Assembly (NCBI GenBank): GCA_964519985.1
Contig: CAZFMF010000008.1
Coordinates: forward strand, 1 to 64,000
DNA length: 64,000 bases
Source: JAIEOG01 sp964519985
Lineage (GTDB): Bacteria; Bdellovibrionota; FAC87; UBA2466
Direction: 5' to 3'
Under the pieces are notes generated by a model. It did not search any database and was not told the DNA's origin. It saw only the letters and a program-made list of their open reading frames with translations. The position numbers and the translations under genes were made by a program. Shown here one piece after another: positions 48,337 to 57,800 of the stretch (positions are counted from its first letter, which is position 1; each line of letters opens with the position of its first letter).

Positions 48337-49006
48337 CGAAGCGGCTCTCAAGCGGGCTATCCACGAGCGGCCGATGGACGACACGCCGCAGCTCGTGTTG
48401 GCGGATTATTACGACGACAACGGGCGGCCGGACGAGGCCGAGGCGAGGCGGTTTCTCGTTAACGAGCTAAAACGACCGGGTGACGAGTTCGGGCAAAGCC
48501 CGATCTTCCACGTCCCGGGGTACGCGAGACGGATTCGCCCGCACGTTTTGACGGCGGCCGACGAGATGGACCGGAGCTACGCCGACGCCCCGCACGAAGA
48601 CAAGACCGCGTTATCGACCCGAGCCTTACAGATCCGGGAGATCGCCCGGGCTACGCACAACACGGCGGCGTCACGACGGTGGCAGCAGAACAAGGCTCTT
48701 GCCAAGTCGCCACCGACCCGGGAAGCTATCGACAATGCGGTCGCCGACGGTGTCGGGCCACATGACGTGTCGAGCTGGGCGTGGACGGAGTCGCGGGTAC
48801 GGGGGTCGAAACTACCCGTCACCGAGGCCGCCACGCATGACGCCCACGCCGCCGCGATGAGCGAACACGACCGGCTCGCCCGGCACTGGTCGATGAAGAC
48901 CGGTTGGCAGGCGTCCGTAAAGCGTACCGGCCACGAAGAAGCCCGCAACCTGCACCACGCCGCCGCTATTATGCTGCGGGAATCCGCCAATTCGCCCGCC
49001 GAGTAA
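48326..49006 (+). CDS. TIGR02996-domain protein
   Basis: 226 residues. MDSDEAALKRAIHERPMDDT plus PQLVLADYYDDNGRPDEAEA is a complete TIGR02996 domain at the N-terminus. The C-terminal 190 are helical and His/Ala-rich, ending ARNLHHAAAIMLRESA, a pattern shared with other members here (53882, portal 54876, 58621, 59386). Confidence 0.8.
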   Translation: MDSDEAALKRAIHERPMDDTPQLVLADYYDDNGRPDEAEARRFLVNELKRPGDEFGQSPIFHVPGYARRIRPHVLTAADEMDRSYADAPHEDKTALSTRALQIREIARATHNTAASRRWQQNKALAKSPPTREAIDNAVADGVGPHDVSSWAWTESRVRGSKLPVTEAATHDAHAAAMSEHDRLARHWSMKTGWQASVKRTGHEEARNLHHAAAIMLRESANSPAE

Positions 49007-49018
49007 CACGGAGCCCCT

Positions 49019-49378
49019 GTGAAGAAGAATGACGTGGTCTACGCCGCGGTCCACACCCGGAGCGGGTGGCGAGTGATCCCGGGCGTGATCCTGAACACCG
49101 ACGGGCACAGTATTACGTCGGTAAGCTACCCGATCCACGCCATCGACCCCGAGAATCCGGACCGCCACGCGAAGGGGTTCTGGTCGCCCGGGGCGGGGGG
49201 CGAGCCGATCGTGTGGGTGGACGACCCCGACAAAGCGGTGACGGCCGCCCGGGAGCACATTATCGCCCGGCACACGGCCGCCGCGACGAAGGAGTGCGAG
49301 AAGCTATCCCGGGCGGTGTTCGCGGGCGAGCTGCCGCACGGGTTCGTGAAGGCGGACCGGCACGCGGTGTACGGGTAA
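49019..49378 (+). CDS. Hypothetical protein, 119 residues
   Basis: GTG start. Strand-rich N-terminus (VVYAAVHTRSGWRVIPGVIL) and helical C-terminus. No family recognised. Lies between a TIGR02996 gene and an HNH gene. Confidence 0.55.
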   Translation: MKKNDVVYAAVHTRSGWRVIPGVILNTDGHSITSVSYPIHAIDPENPDRHAKGFWSPGAGGEPIVWVDDPDKAVTAAREHIIARHTAAATKECEKLSRAVFAGELPHGFVKADRHAVYG

Positions 49379-49389
49379 CGGGGGTTGCT

Positions 49390-49959
49390 GTGGCACGCAA
49401 GATGGAAACCGACCCGGTCAAGCTCGCCGAACGGTTCTGGTCGCGGGTTAACAAGGACGGTCCGACCGTCCGGGACGGTCTAGACCAGTGCTGGGTCTGG
49501 ACCGCCGCAAAGAGTTGTGGCTACGGGATCGTCTACATCAATGGGAAGAACTGGGTGGCGAGTCGGTATTCCTGGTACATGGCTCATGGCGATCTCGGCG
49601 GCCTGAACGTGCTCCACAAGTGCGACAACCGCGAGTGTGTCCGGCCATCACACCTTTTTCTCGGCACACACGCCGATAACTCGGCGGACATGGTTGCGAA
49701 AGGACGAGCAAAGACCGGGAAGGATAGCGGACCGTCCAAGTACCCGGAGCGGATGATCCACGGCGAAGAACACCACATGGCGAAACTCACGGAAGCCGAT
49801 GTCGTCTGGGCGAGAACGCACTATCGGCCGCGGGATCGTGTATACGGAGCGACGAGGTTGGCCGAACGATTCGGCGTGACGACAACGACCATGTTATTCG
49901 CCATCAAGGGACTAACGTGGAAACACCTCTCGGAGCCAGTCAATGCCGATCGTAGCTGA
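49390..49959 (+). CDS. HNH homing endonuclease next to the terminase
   Basis: 189 residues from a GTG. CWVWTAAKSCGYGIVYINGK, ASRYSWYMAHGDL and VLHKCDNRECVRPSHLFLGT are the HNH_3-type core; DNSADMVAKGRAKTGKD is the usual follow-up. A C-terminal helix-turn-helix (ATRLAERFGVTTTTM) gives specificity. It overlaps the start of terL by 17 bases, the placement typical of free-standing endonucleases beside their target gene. Confidence 0.85.
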   Translation: MARKMETDPVKLAERFWSRVNKDGPTVRDGLDQCWVWTAAKSCGYGIVYINGKNWVASRYSWYMAHGDLGGLNVLHKCDNRECVRPSHLFLGTHADNSADMVAKGRAKTGKDSGPSKYPERMIHGEEHHMAKLTEADVVWARTHYRPRDRVYGATRLAERFGVTTTTMLFAIKGLTWKHLSEPVNADRS

Positions 49960-50554
49960 GTGTGATCCGTTCGCCATGCACGAGCGACTATGGGGGTACC
50001 CCCGCGGCCACCAATACCACACCTACTTTTATCAGACTCAGCGGGATATTATCCAGAGCGTAGTTAACAACAACAAGACGGTAGTAGTCGCAGCCAATAA
50101 GACTGGGAAAGACTTCGTAGCGTCATACATTTGCCTGTGGTATTTCTTGCACCCTGAGGTGACCCGCATCGTAACCACGAGCGTGAAAGATAGTCACCTC
50201 GACGTGCTGTGGGACGAAATCGACCAGTGGATCGCCCGGTGTAAATACCCGCTGCTGGTGGAACACGGCGGCCCGCTGTACCGGACGTACCGCAAGATTC
50301 GCAAGGTCGTGAACGGCGTCGAGCAGCCCCGGTCTTATATCCGCGGGATGGTGTCCGCCAAGCCCGAAGGTCTACAAGGTCACCACGCCCCACGAACGTT
50401 GTTCGTTGTCGATGAGGCGAGTGCGAGCGACGACATCGTGTTCGACATGGGCGAGAGCTGGTCGGGCAAACAACTATATGTGGGAAACCCGACAAGAAAC
50501 TCGGGGCGGTTCTACCGCGACTGTAAGGCCGGCGACCTGCTCGCGGCGGTATAG
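49943..50554 (+). CDS. terL: Terminase large subunit, ATPase half
   Basis: 203 residues. Walker A variant AANKTGKDF (50-58), Walker B TLFVVDEAS (152-160) and KQLYVGNPTRNSGRFYRDCK are the packaging-motor ATPase. It stops right after AGDLLAAV, the linker where a normal TerL runs straight into its nuclease domain. That nuclease is a separate gene 840 bases downstream. The split protein must therefore reassemble or be spliced. Confidence 0.87.
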   Translation: MPIVAECDPFAMHERLWGYPRGHQYHTYFYQTQRDIIQSVVNNNKTVVVAANKTGKDFVASYICLWYFLHPEVTRIVTTSVKDSHLDVLWDEIDQWIARCKYPLLVEHGGPLYRTYRKIRKVVNGVEQPRSYIRGMVSAKPEGLQGHHAPRTLFVVDEASASDDIVFDMGESWSGKQLYVGNPTRNSGRFYRDCKAGDLLAAV

Positions 50555-50577
50555 TGCGGTATCGCCCGGGAGCCCGT

Positions 50578-50922
50578 ATGCACTCATTCCTCACGCTCGA
50601 CCAGCTCCCGCCCACGCACCGCGTGTGGGTGGACGCGGCCCTGACCGCGGTGAAGGCCAACCCCGAGCCGAACAGTATAACGGGGTCGCCCGACGGCGTG
50701 ACCGTATACCGGGTCTACACGACCGAGTACGAGACGGACCGGTACACCAAGTATCCGAACGGCATTGTTACGTTCAGTCCGTCGCGGCTGTACGTACTGC
50801 GGGCGTCCAGGCCCGGCGAAGCGGACGAACTGGTCGGGCTGGAAGGTGGTCATCTCACCCGGTACGCCTCACCGAAGACGTGGCTCGGGCGGCCCGTGGT
50901 ATACGCGGAGGGCGTGGCGTGA
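50578..50922 (+). CDS. Hypothetical protein inserted between terminase halves
   Basis: 114 residues; ATG 50578 has GGGAG five bases upstream and is preferred over a GTG at 50554. Strand-rich (GVTVYRVYTTEYETDRYTKY, GRPVVYAEGVA). No endonuclease motif. Coupled to the following TIGR02996 gene (GTGA). Confidence 0.6.
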   Translation: MHSFLTLDQLPPTHRVWVDAALTAVKANPEPNSITGSPDGVTVYRVYTTEYETDRYTKYPNGIVTFSPSRLYVLRASRPGEADELVGLEGGHLTRYASPKTWLGRPVVYAEGVA

Positions 50923-51395
50923 CGACGGACGAACAGGCTTTGCGTAACGCCGTGAGTGCCAACCCCCACGACTGGACCCCGCGTTTAGTCCTAGCCGACT
51001 ACCTAGACGACACCGGCGAACCCCACCACGTCGAGGAGGCGGCCCGCATCCGGCAGGCGGCCGACCCGTCCACGCCGCTGGGGCGGGCGGTGGCGGCGAG
51101 CCGGCGAGCGTTCGGAACGACACTCAAAAACCCGACTAACCCGCTGTACCCAGCTCACGCCAAAGGAGCAGCTACGCGGGGTGAGAAGTTGATTCACACA
51201 CTGATTCACGGGCCGAACCTCGCGGCCCGCGGCTCTGCCGCCTACGACCTGATTGCTGTACACGACCGCCACATCGTCAACCATAACCGAGCTGCGGACG
51301 CTCTCCCTCCGGTAGACGGGTTGCATACGGTCGCCGCCGGACACCACGGTGAAGCCGGTATGTGGCTCCATCAGTACGCTCGTAACATGCGGTAA
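50919..51395 (+). CDS. TIGR02996-domain protein between terminase halves
   Basis: 158 residues from a GTG. TDEQALRNAVSANPHDWTPR then LVLADYLDDTGEPHHVEEAA is a full TIGR02996 domain; the tail is helical and His-rich. Its TAA shares a base with the ATG of the terminase nuclease gene, so that half is probably translated by coupling from this cargo gene. Confidence 0.8.
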   Translation: MTTDEQALRNAVSANPHDWTPRLVLADYLDDTGEPHHVEEAARIRQAADPSTPLGRAVAASRRAFGTTLKNPTNPLYPAHAKGAATRGEKLIHTLIHGPNLAARGSAAYDLIAVHDRHIVNHNRAADALPPVDGLHTVAAGHHGEAGMWLHQYARNMR

Positions 51396-52636
51396 TGCCG
51401 GACGAACCCCGCTACGCCCGCAAAGTCATCACCATCTCGGCCCTCGACTCGCCGAACGTGGCTTACGGCTTACGTCAAAAGGAACTCGGGCACAAAGCCA
51501 CCGGCCGCGATCACCGCACCGGCGACCCCATCGTACCTGGGGTGTTGCGGTACGACGAGTACGTTCACCGCTTGCAGACGTGGGACAAAGCCCGCATCGA
51601 GATTGGCGTGTACGGGCGGTTCTACGAGGGGGCCGACCAACTCCTCTACCCGCCCGACTGGCTCGATAACGCCCACGAATTCCACGCTATTATCTCGCAG
51701 CCGCGGTACCAGCGGCCGTTCCGCCGGTTTCTCGGCATTGACGTGGGCGAAGGCGGCGACGAGACGGTGTGGACGGTAGTAGATCGGCTCGGGATTATCC
51801 ACGAGGAAGGCGAGCGGACCCCGGACACGTCCGTTATCCCCAAGCGTACTCGGGAATTAATGCGGCTGTACCGCATCCACGCCTACGACACCGCGTTCGA
51901 CCGGGGCGGCGGTAAGACCCATGCCGATGCGTTGCGGCAACTCGGGTTCGCGGTCCGGACGGTGGCGTTCGGGGCAAGTCCGGGGTACGCACAGTGGGAC
52001 GACGTTGACGAGAACGGCGACCCCGACCCCGCGGTAGCCCGCCACCTGCTCGAACTCAAGTCGGTGTTCAAGAACCGCCGGGCACAACTGTACTGGGAAG
52101 GGTCCGCCCTGTTTAACCCGGCCCGGTGTATCGCCCCCGGGCTGGCGACGCCGGAGGGCGAAGTGCCGCCCTTGCCCGACGACGCCGACTACCGGGGTCG
52201 GCTGGCGAGCCCGGACGGGTTCGGCCTCCCGCCCGACCTGTTAGAGCTGCGGCGGCAACTCGCCCCGGTGCCCAAGCTCCGGGACGGGGAGGGGAAGGGC
52301 TGGCTCCCGCCCAAAAAGAAGAACAAAGACACTAGCACGGAGCGGTCGCTAACGGATATCTTAGGGTGCAGCCCGGACCGGGCGGACGCCTTCGTGATCG
52401 CGGCCCACCTGATGATCGGCGCGGAGTTGGAGGCGGGGCCGGCTATCATCCTGGCCGCCGATATCCGGGACCGGACTCTCCACACCGGGAAGCGTCCGCT
52501 CCCGCCCGGCGAGAAGGTGGGCGATTACGACAACGTGCGATTCGTCAAGGCGGGCGAGCCCATCGTACTCGACACGCGGCAGATACTCGGTGAGCTAGCC
52601 CACGCGAACGGTAACGGCAAGAACGGGAAGCACTGA
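51395..52636 (+). CDS. terL: Terminase large subunit, nuclease half
   Basis: 413 residues. RYARKVITISALDSPNV is the strand that follows the ATPase linker in an intact TerL. FLGIDVGEGGDETVW (D116), HAYDTAFDRGGGK (D165/D169) and PDRADAFVIAAHL give the RNase H-like catalytic aspartates that cut the concatemer. The N-terminus begins exactly where the other half ends, so nothing is missing except continuity. Confidence 0.87.
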   Translation: MPDEPRYARKVITISALDSPNVAYGLRQKELGHKATGRDHRTGDPIVPGVLRYDEYVHRLQTWDKARIEIGVYGRFYEGADQLLYPPDWLDNAHEFHAIISQPRYQRPFRRFLGIDVGEGGDETVWTVVDRLGIIHEEGERTPDTSVIPKRTRELMRLYRIHAYDTAFDRGGGKTHADALRQLGFAVRTVAFGASPGYAQWDDVDENGDPDPAVARHLLELKSVFKNRRAQLYWEGSALFNPARCIAPGLATPEGEVPPLPDDADYRGRLASPDGFGLPPDLLELRRQLAPVPKLRDGEGKGWLPPKKKNKDTSTERSLTDILGCSPDRADAFVIAAHLMIGAELEAGPAIILAADIRDRTLHTGKRPLPPGEKVGDYDNVRFVKAGEPIVLDTRQILGELAHANGNGKNGKH

Positions 52637-53082
52637 TGCACGACGGGCACGCCCTACTCGCCGCCTCCCGGGAGCGTCCGGAGGACGACACCCCGCACCT
52701 CGTTTATGCCGACTGGGCGGACGATAACGGGATGCCGCACGCTGCTGCTCACATCCGTAACGTAATCGCCCAAGCTCGAAAGCCGCGATCAACTACATCC
52801 GGGCGACAACGCCCGATGACGGGGTCTTATACCTTCAAGACCAGTACAGGCGACGATCTCAGCCCGGAGGGCCGCGGCGTAGCCCTCTACCAGCATCCTA
52901 ACGGTACGTCCACGGTACAGGTTCTTCACGCCGCACCGCACCCCGACAAGGGGTGGACCCACGAGCACTACTGGGACGATATCATCCCTCACACGGAAGC
53001 GGCGGAGCGAGTCCGTAATCTCGTCGCGGAAGGACACCACCCGGTCGGTCTGTACGCCCGGGCCGCGGCAAGAGGTGTTTAG
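52636..53082 (+). CDS. TIGR02996-domain protein
   Basis: 148 residues. ASRERPEDDTPHLVYADWAD then DNGMPHAAAHIRNVI is the domain. The remainder has strands (GVALYQHPNGTSTVQVLHAA) and a short helix. Its ATG shares a base with the terminase stop (TGATG). Confidence 0.78.
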   Translation: MHDGHALLAASRERPEDDTPHLVYADWADDNGMPHAAAHIRNVIAQARKPRSTTSGRQRPMTGSYTFKTSTGDDLSPEGRGVALYQHPNGTSTVQVLHAAPHPDKGWTHEHYWDDIIPHTEAAERVRNLVAEGHHPVGLYARAAARGV

Positions 53083-53091
53083 TATCACGGC

Positions 53092-53184
53092 GGTCCCGCG
53101 GTGGCGGGGGCGGACCGGGCGTTTCTGCTGCTTCCAGCCCGGGGCGATAGGCCAGCCCCCCGGCGAGGGTTTACGGGGCCGGGG
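53092..53184 (+). promoter_or_regulatory. Structured intergenic leader with three hairpins
   Basis: GGTCC/GGACC (53092-53096 with 53112-53116), CCGGGC/GCCCGG (53115-53120 with 53137-53142) and CCCCGGC/GCCGGGG (53158-53164 with 53178-53184). The 147-base gap before the HNH-interrupted gene is otherwise empty. It may hold a terminator or remnants of the mobile insertion; no promoter is seen. Confidence 0.4.
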
Positions 53185-53229
53185 AAGATTAGCAGCGACA
53201 CCCGTCCGACGCCGTTGCTAGGAGACACG

Positions 53230-53889
53230 ATGACCGACGAGGACGCCCTAAAAGCCGCGGTCCACGCCAGCCGCGGGGACGCCACGCCCCGGCTCGTGTA
53301 TGCAGACGAACCTATCAAGAAACCGTGCCGAGTGTGCCGCACCCTATACGTACCGAGCGTCGGTAGTTTACGCCACGCGAGTTACATCTGCAAACCGTGC
53401 AATCGGACCGTACAGAGTGCGTGGAGGCAAAAACGCGGTATAAAAATCAAGGCTACTATGACGCGATGCCGTACGCCCGGGTATACAACGTGGATGGGGA
53501 TGCTGGCAAGATGTTACCATTCTCACGTTGCGGCGTACCCGTATTATGGTGGCCGAGGTATTACTGTTTGTGACCGGTGGCGAGAGTCATTCGAGAATTT
53601 CATCTCGGACATGGGGGAGAAACCAGGGCCGGGCTACTCGTTAGATAGGATAAATAACGACGGACCTTACAGTCTGGAAAATTGCCGTTGGGCATCCAAG
53701 AAATCTCAAGCTCGAAACCGCCGAAGCAGTCACAGTGTTACTTGTTTTGGAGCGACTAGGACGATTGCCGAGTGGGCCGAAGTTACGGGACTGGCGGCCT
53801 CGATGATTAGCTTACGCCTCGTCCGACTAAAGTGGACGCCCGAGAAAGCCCTTACCACACCGTCAAGACGGGCGACGACCAATGCATGA
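53230..53889 (+). CDS. TIGR02996 domain interrupted in frame by an HNH endonuclease
   Basis: 219 residues. MTDEDALKAAVHASRGDATP then RLVYAD is the first half of a TIGR02996 domain; the conserved W-x-D-D continuation is replaced by EPIKKPCRVCRTLYV, the zinc start of an HNH endonuclease whose core is YGGRGITVCDRWRESFENFI and LDRINNDGPYSLENCRW. A helix-turn-helix ends it. AGGAG precedes the ATG. The endonuclease thus sits inside a broken TIGR02996 gene and borrows its translation start. It is most similar to 42183-42839. Confidence 0.85.
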   Translation: MTDEDALKAAVHASRGDATPRLVYADEPIKKPCRVCRTLYVPSVGSLRHASYICKPCNRTVQSAWRQKRGIKIKATMTRCRTPGYTTWMGMLARCYHSHVAAYPYYGGRGITVCDRWRESFENFISDMGEKPGPGYSLDRINNDGPYSLENCRWASKKSQARNRRSSHSVTCFGATRTIAEWAEVTGLAASMISLRLVRLKWTPEKALTTPSRRATTNA

Positions 53890-54412
53890 AGACGAAGCAG
53901 CCCTGCTCCGGACCGTACATCAGAACCCCCGAGACGCGACGCCGCGTCTGGTTCTGGCCGACTACTACGATGATAACGACCGCCCGCAGGAGGCGGCCAT
54001 GCACCGGTACATCGCCGAGCCGACCGACCGGCACCGGGACTTGTTCGTGGGGCAGCACGGCGGACGAACTTCGGACGCGGCCCACCAACTGAGCCACCAC
54101 ATCTATAAGCAGGCGTTCGCCCACGGGGATAAATTCCCCGCCGCCGACGAGCCGCCGTATGATCCGGCTTACCGTGTTGCCCGTAACGCCGGGTACGCGG
54201 CTGACGAGGGGAGTGTCGGACCGGGGCGGATGGACCGGCATCACCGGGCCGCGGAAGGACACGCCGAAGAAGCTCGTAACTACGAGACACTGCCGAGTCG
54301 TCATAACCTACCACCGGCTTCCGTAGACGCGGCGGCCGAACTGCACACACTACATACCGCCGCCGAGAAACTACACCGGCACGCCCGTAATACGCTCCGC
54401 GGTGTTGCGTAA
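53882..54412 (+). CDS. TIGR02996-domain protein with His-rich helical tail
   Basis: 176 residues. MHEDEAALLRTVHQNPRDAT then PRLVLADYYDDNDRPQEAAM is a complete domain. The tail (MDRHHRAAEGHAEEARNYET, AAELHTLHTAAEKLHRHARN) is the helical His/Ala module seen in several other members. Overlaps the HNH fusion gene by eight bases and shares a base with the next gene (TAATG). Confidence 0.8.
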   Translation: MHEDEAALLRTVHQNPRDATPRLVLADYYDDNDRPQEAAMHRYIAEPTDRHRDLFVGQHGGRTSDAAHQLSHHIYKQAFAHGDKFPAADEPPYDPAYRVARNAGYAADEGSVGPGRMDRHHRAAEGHAEEARNYETLPSRHNLPPASVDAAAELHTLHTAAEKLHRHARNTLRGVA

Positions 54413-54858
54413 TGGACATCGTCCGCCCCGCCGCCGGCCCCGCCGGCCCCGCCGGGCTCGACGCCGCGGTAACAACCCCGGGCGGACTCGTCCCCGGGAT
54501 GACCCGGCCGCCGGGGCTCAAACCGCACGCCCCGCTGTTCGACGCGGACCGACACCCGGGGCGACAGTCCGGCACGCCCGACCCGACCGCGGGCTTCCGC
54601 TACCTCGAAGACAGTGCGTGGGTCTTCGCCCCGTTCAGTTCACACCTGAGTAGATGGCTCGCCTATGAAACCGAGGGCGAGTTTTTCTTGTTGGTGCGGT
54701 TCAAGCGGAAGGACGGCGGCGAGACCCGCACCTACAGTTACCGCTTCTCGTCCAGTGCGGAAGTAGCGAGCATCGACACCTCGATGAAGCGTAGTCCGCA
54801 TCCGTACTCGGCCGTGCTCCGACCGAGAGTTATCCAAGCCGGCGTCCCGTTCTCCTAA
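54412..54858 (+). CDS. Hypothetical protein with KTSC-like domain
   Basis: 148 residues. The first 60 are Pro/Gly-rich. SSHLSRWLAYETEGEFFLLV, then YSYRFSSSAEVASIDTSMKR, follows the KTSC pattern (small SH3-like domain, often in phage or toxin-linked proteins). Located directly before the portal gene; a head-related role is possible. Confidence 0.55.
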   Translation: MDIVRPAAGPAGPAGLDAAVTTPGGLVPGMTRPPGLKPHAPLFDADRHPGRQSGTPDPTAGFRYLEDSAWVFAPFSSHLSRWLAYETEGEFFLLVRFKRKDGGETRTYSYRFSSSAEVASIDTSMKRSPHPYSAVLRPRVIQAGVPFS

Positions 54859-54875
54859 CCAACGCCGCATCTACC

Positions 54876-57800
54876 ATGAACTATACTGGTTCCTTCTCGC
54901 TCAACTCGCTCGGCCTCGGCCAGTCCGGGCTCATGCAGGCGTACCAAACCGGTATGACCGCCCAGAGCGACGCCACGGGGTACAAGCCGTTCGCGTACAA
55001 CCCCGACTCCGGGAAAGTCCGCCGCCCCCGGCAGGGCGACCCGGCCGTGGATAGTTTCCAGCGGTATCTGGAAGCTAGCATGGCGAACAACCTGCCCAGC
55101 TACCCGCTGAGCAACCCGTTCAACCACGCCGCCCACTACCGCAACGTGGTGTACACGGCGGTGAGTTCGATGATGCGGGTGCTGAGTAGTGCGTCGATCC
55201 GGCTGGAGATCAAGCGGGACGGTAAGGGCGGGATGGCGTCGGTGGCCGGGGACAGCCGGGATCACGACTACGTGGAGTTCAAAGACCACTACCTGTCGGA
55301 CTTCCTCCGTAGCCCCAACCCGGCGGACGACTTCGCCTCGTTCCTCGGCAAGTGCATTCTGCAATACCACTTGACGGGCCGGCTCCTCATCTGGGGCGTG
55401 CCGAACAAGTGGGGGCTCCCGGTCCGGTTCTACGTGCTCCCGACCGCCCTCTGTATCCCAAACCCCGGCGTGCCCACCGACCGCTACCCGATGGGGGCGT
55501 GGCGGATACAGAACTACTACCCGAGTAGCGGGATGGTAGGCATCCTGCCCGGCCCGGCCGCCGGCATCGCTAGCACCCCCGGGGCGTTGATCGACGCCCG
55601 GGAAATCTACGTGATGAACAACCCGCACCCGCTCTTTAACTGGGCGAGCCTGTCGGGGCTGGACGCGATGGGCGTGCAGACCGATGTCGTGGAGATGATG
55701 GACAAGGCGTTCTGGTCGGTGTACCGGCAGGGGCCGCGGATCGCCGGCATCCTCACCGCCCCCGGCGCGACGGCCGACCAGATTGACGACCTGAACTCGG
55801 CGATCAACTCGACCTACGCCGGCCCCGATAACGCCGGGAAAATCTGGACGACGGGTGGCCGTGTCGATGCCCCGAGCTTCACACCCATCAGCCTCGGGCC
55901 GGAACAGCTCGACATCACCGCCCGGGCGACCTACGAGGCCCAGATCATCGCGGCCGTCACGGGACAGGACCGCACCGTGCTCGGGCTCAAGACGGACGGG
56001 GTCGGGTCGTACTCGGAGCGGTGGGCGGCGATGGCCGACGTGCGGGAGCGGACGTACATCCCGTGGCTCGGGATGCTGGCGTCGATGCTCACCCGCGGCC
56101 CGGTGCGGGACTGGGGGTTGGAGGACAAGGGCGTCCGCGTGGCGATCCGGCTGCCCCGACTCAACGACCCAGTGATGGTGCAGGCCGACACGAACGCCGG
56201 GGCCGCGGACGGCACGATGACGACGGACGAAGTGCGTGCCCGCCGTGATATGGGGCCGGACCCGTTGGGGCTCGGACACCTGCCGCCCGCCATCCGCACG
56301 ATGACACTGCAACTCGCCGCAGAGCAAGGCGGCCTACCGCCCAACCCTACCCCACCCGGCGACGACGGTAGTGAGGAGACGGTAGACATCGCCGACCCGA
56401 GCGACGACGGTACGGCGTTGGGTGCTCTGCGGGCTAGCCGGGAAGAACCCGAGGGCGAGCCGATCGCCTCGACCGCACAGGTGGAGGCGGCTCAGCAAGC
56501 CCGGGCCAAGACCGGCCAGCCCCGCAAGCCCGCCGGGTCGTCCGCGGGCAAGAAGTCGCCCAAGCCCAAACCCAAGACGAGCGGCGGCGGGAAGGGACCG
56601 CCGATAAAGAAGGCGATCACCGCCCCGGACGACGGGGATGATTTGGCGAGGGGCGTGACCGTTCTGTACCACGAGACGCCCGCCAAAAACATCGACTCGA
56701 TCCTAACGAACGGGCTGCGGCAAAACCCGCACATGCGGTCGCCGAAGTGGTATACCCTCACCGACAGCCTGCCCGGGGCGATCAACTACACGTCCGGAGC
56801 AACGGACCGGCACGTCGTGGAAATCCACCTGCCACCGGACGCGATGGACCGGTACGTATGGCCGAAGCCCGGGGCGAGCGATCACTACGGGAACCAGTAC
56901 GCCGTCCGTGGTACGGTCCCTGCCGAGTACATCCGGGCCGTCCACGCACCGGACGATAACGGCGAGTTCGTCCGCCAGACGGTCGGCGAGCACAAAGCCC
57001 TCCCCGAGAACCCCGAGCACCGCACCGAAGCCGTCTACGGGCTACACCTCGCACTACAGGCGGACCCGCTCAACCACGGGCTGCGGCAGGTGTACGCGGA
57101 CGCCCTGGACGACGTGGGGGCGAGTCACGAGGCGACAGTGCATCGGGCGATTGCGGTCGCCCACCTGCACGGTGATGAAAATCACCCGGAGGTACGGGAG
57201 CAGTTCCACGGACTATATCACGCGGCCGATCCTGAACTATCGAAGGTCGCGTCTCACATCGCCCACGAGTACAGTGAGCGGGTGGTAGACCACGGGAATG
57301 AGTACGGCCCGGTAGAACACCTTGATGACGTGCTCGGCGGGGCGGCTTACCGGCACGCGAGTCGGGCCAACCAGAATGTTCGTCTCGGGAACTACCGGCA
57401 GGCGTCTTTGGAGCATGGGTGGGCGTCTAACGTCCACGGGGAAGCCGCCGACGAGTACGCGGCACGGGCCGCATACCGGAATAGTAGCGAAGCCCTCCAC
57501 CGCCACGGACACGCCCTTAACGCTATCGCCGAAGCGGCCAACCGGGTAGCCCGCACCACGCTCGGCACGGTGCCGGAAGCCCGTACTATCAAGTCCGACA
57601 TCGCCCAATCCGCCTTCACCGACTCGCTCGGCGGGACGCTCGTGCCCGCGGCCGGGTCCGCCACCGTGCCCACCAAGAAGAAGCGTCGCGTCCTCCGCGG
57701 GCATGAGGCTCACGACGTTATCGAGCGGGCGGTGGCGGACGTGCTGGGGGTGCCGGCCGCCGTCGAAGCTAAGGCGGAGTTAGCGGACCCCGACCCCGTG

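Noticed and set aside
54855..56327. 490-residue minus-strand open frame
   Set aside because: Antisense to the portal domain; composition is Val/Arg/His-rich as expected from third-position GC.
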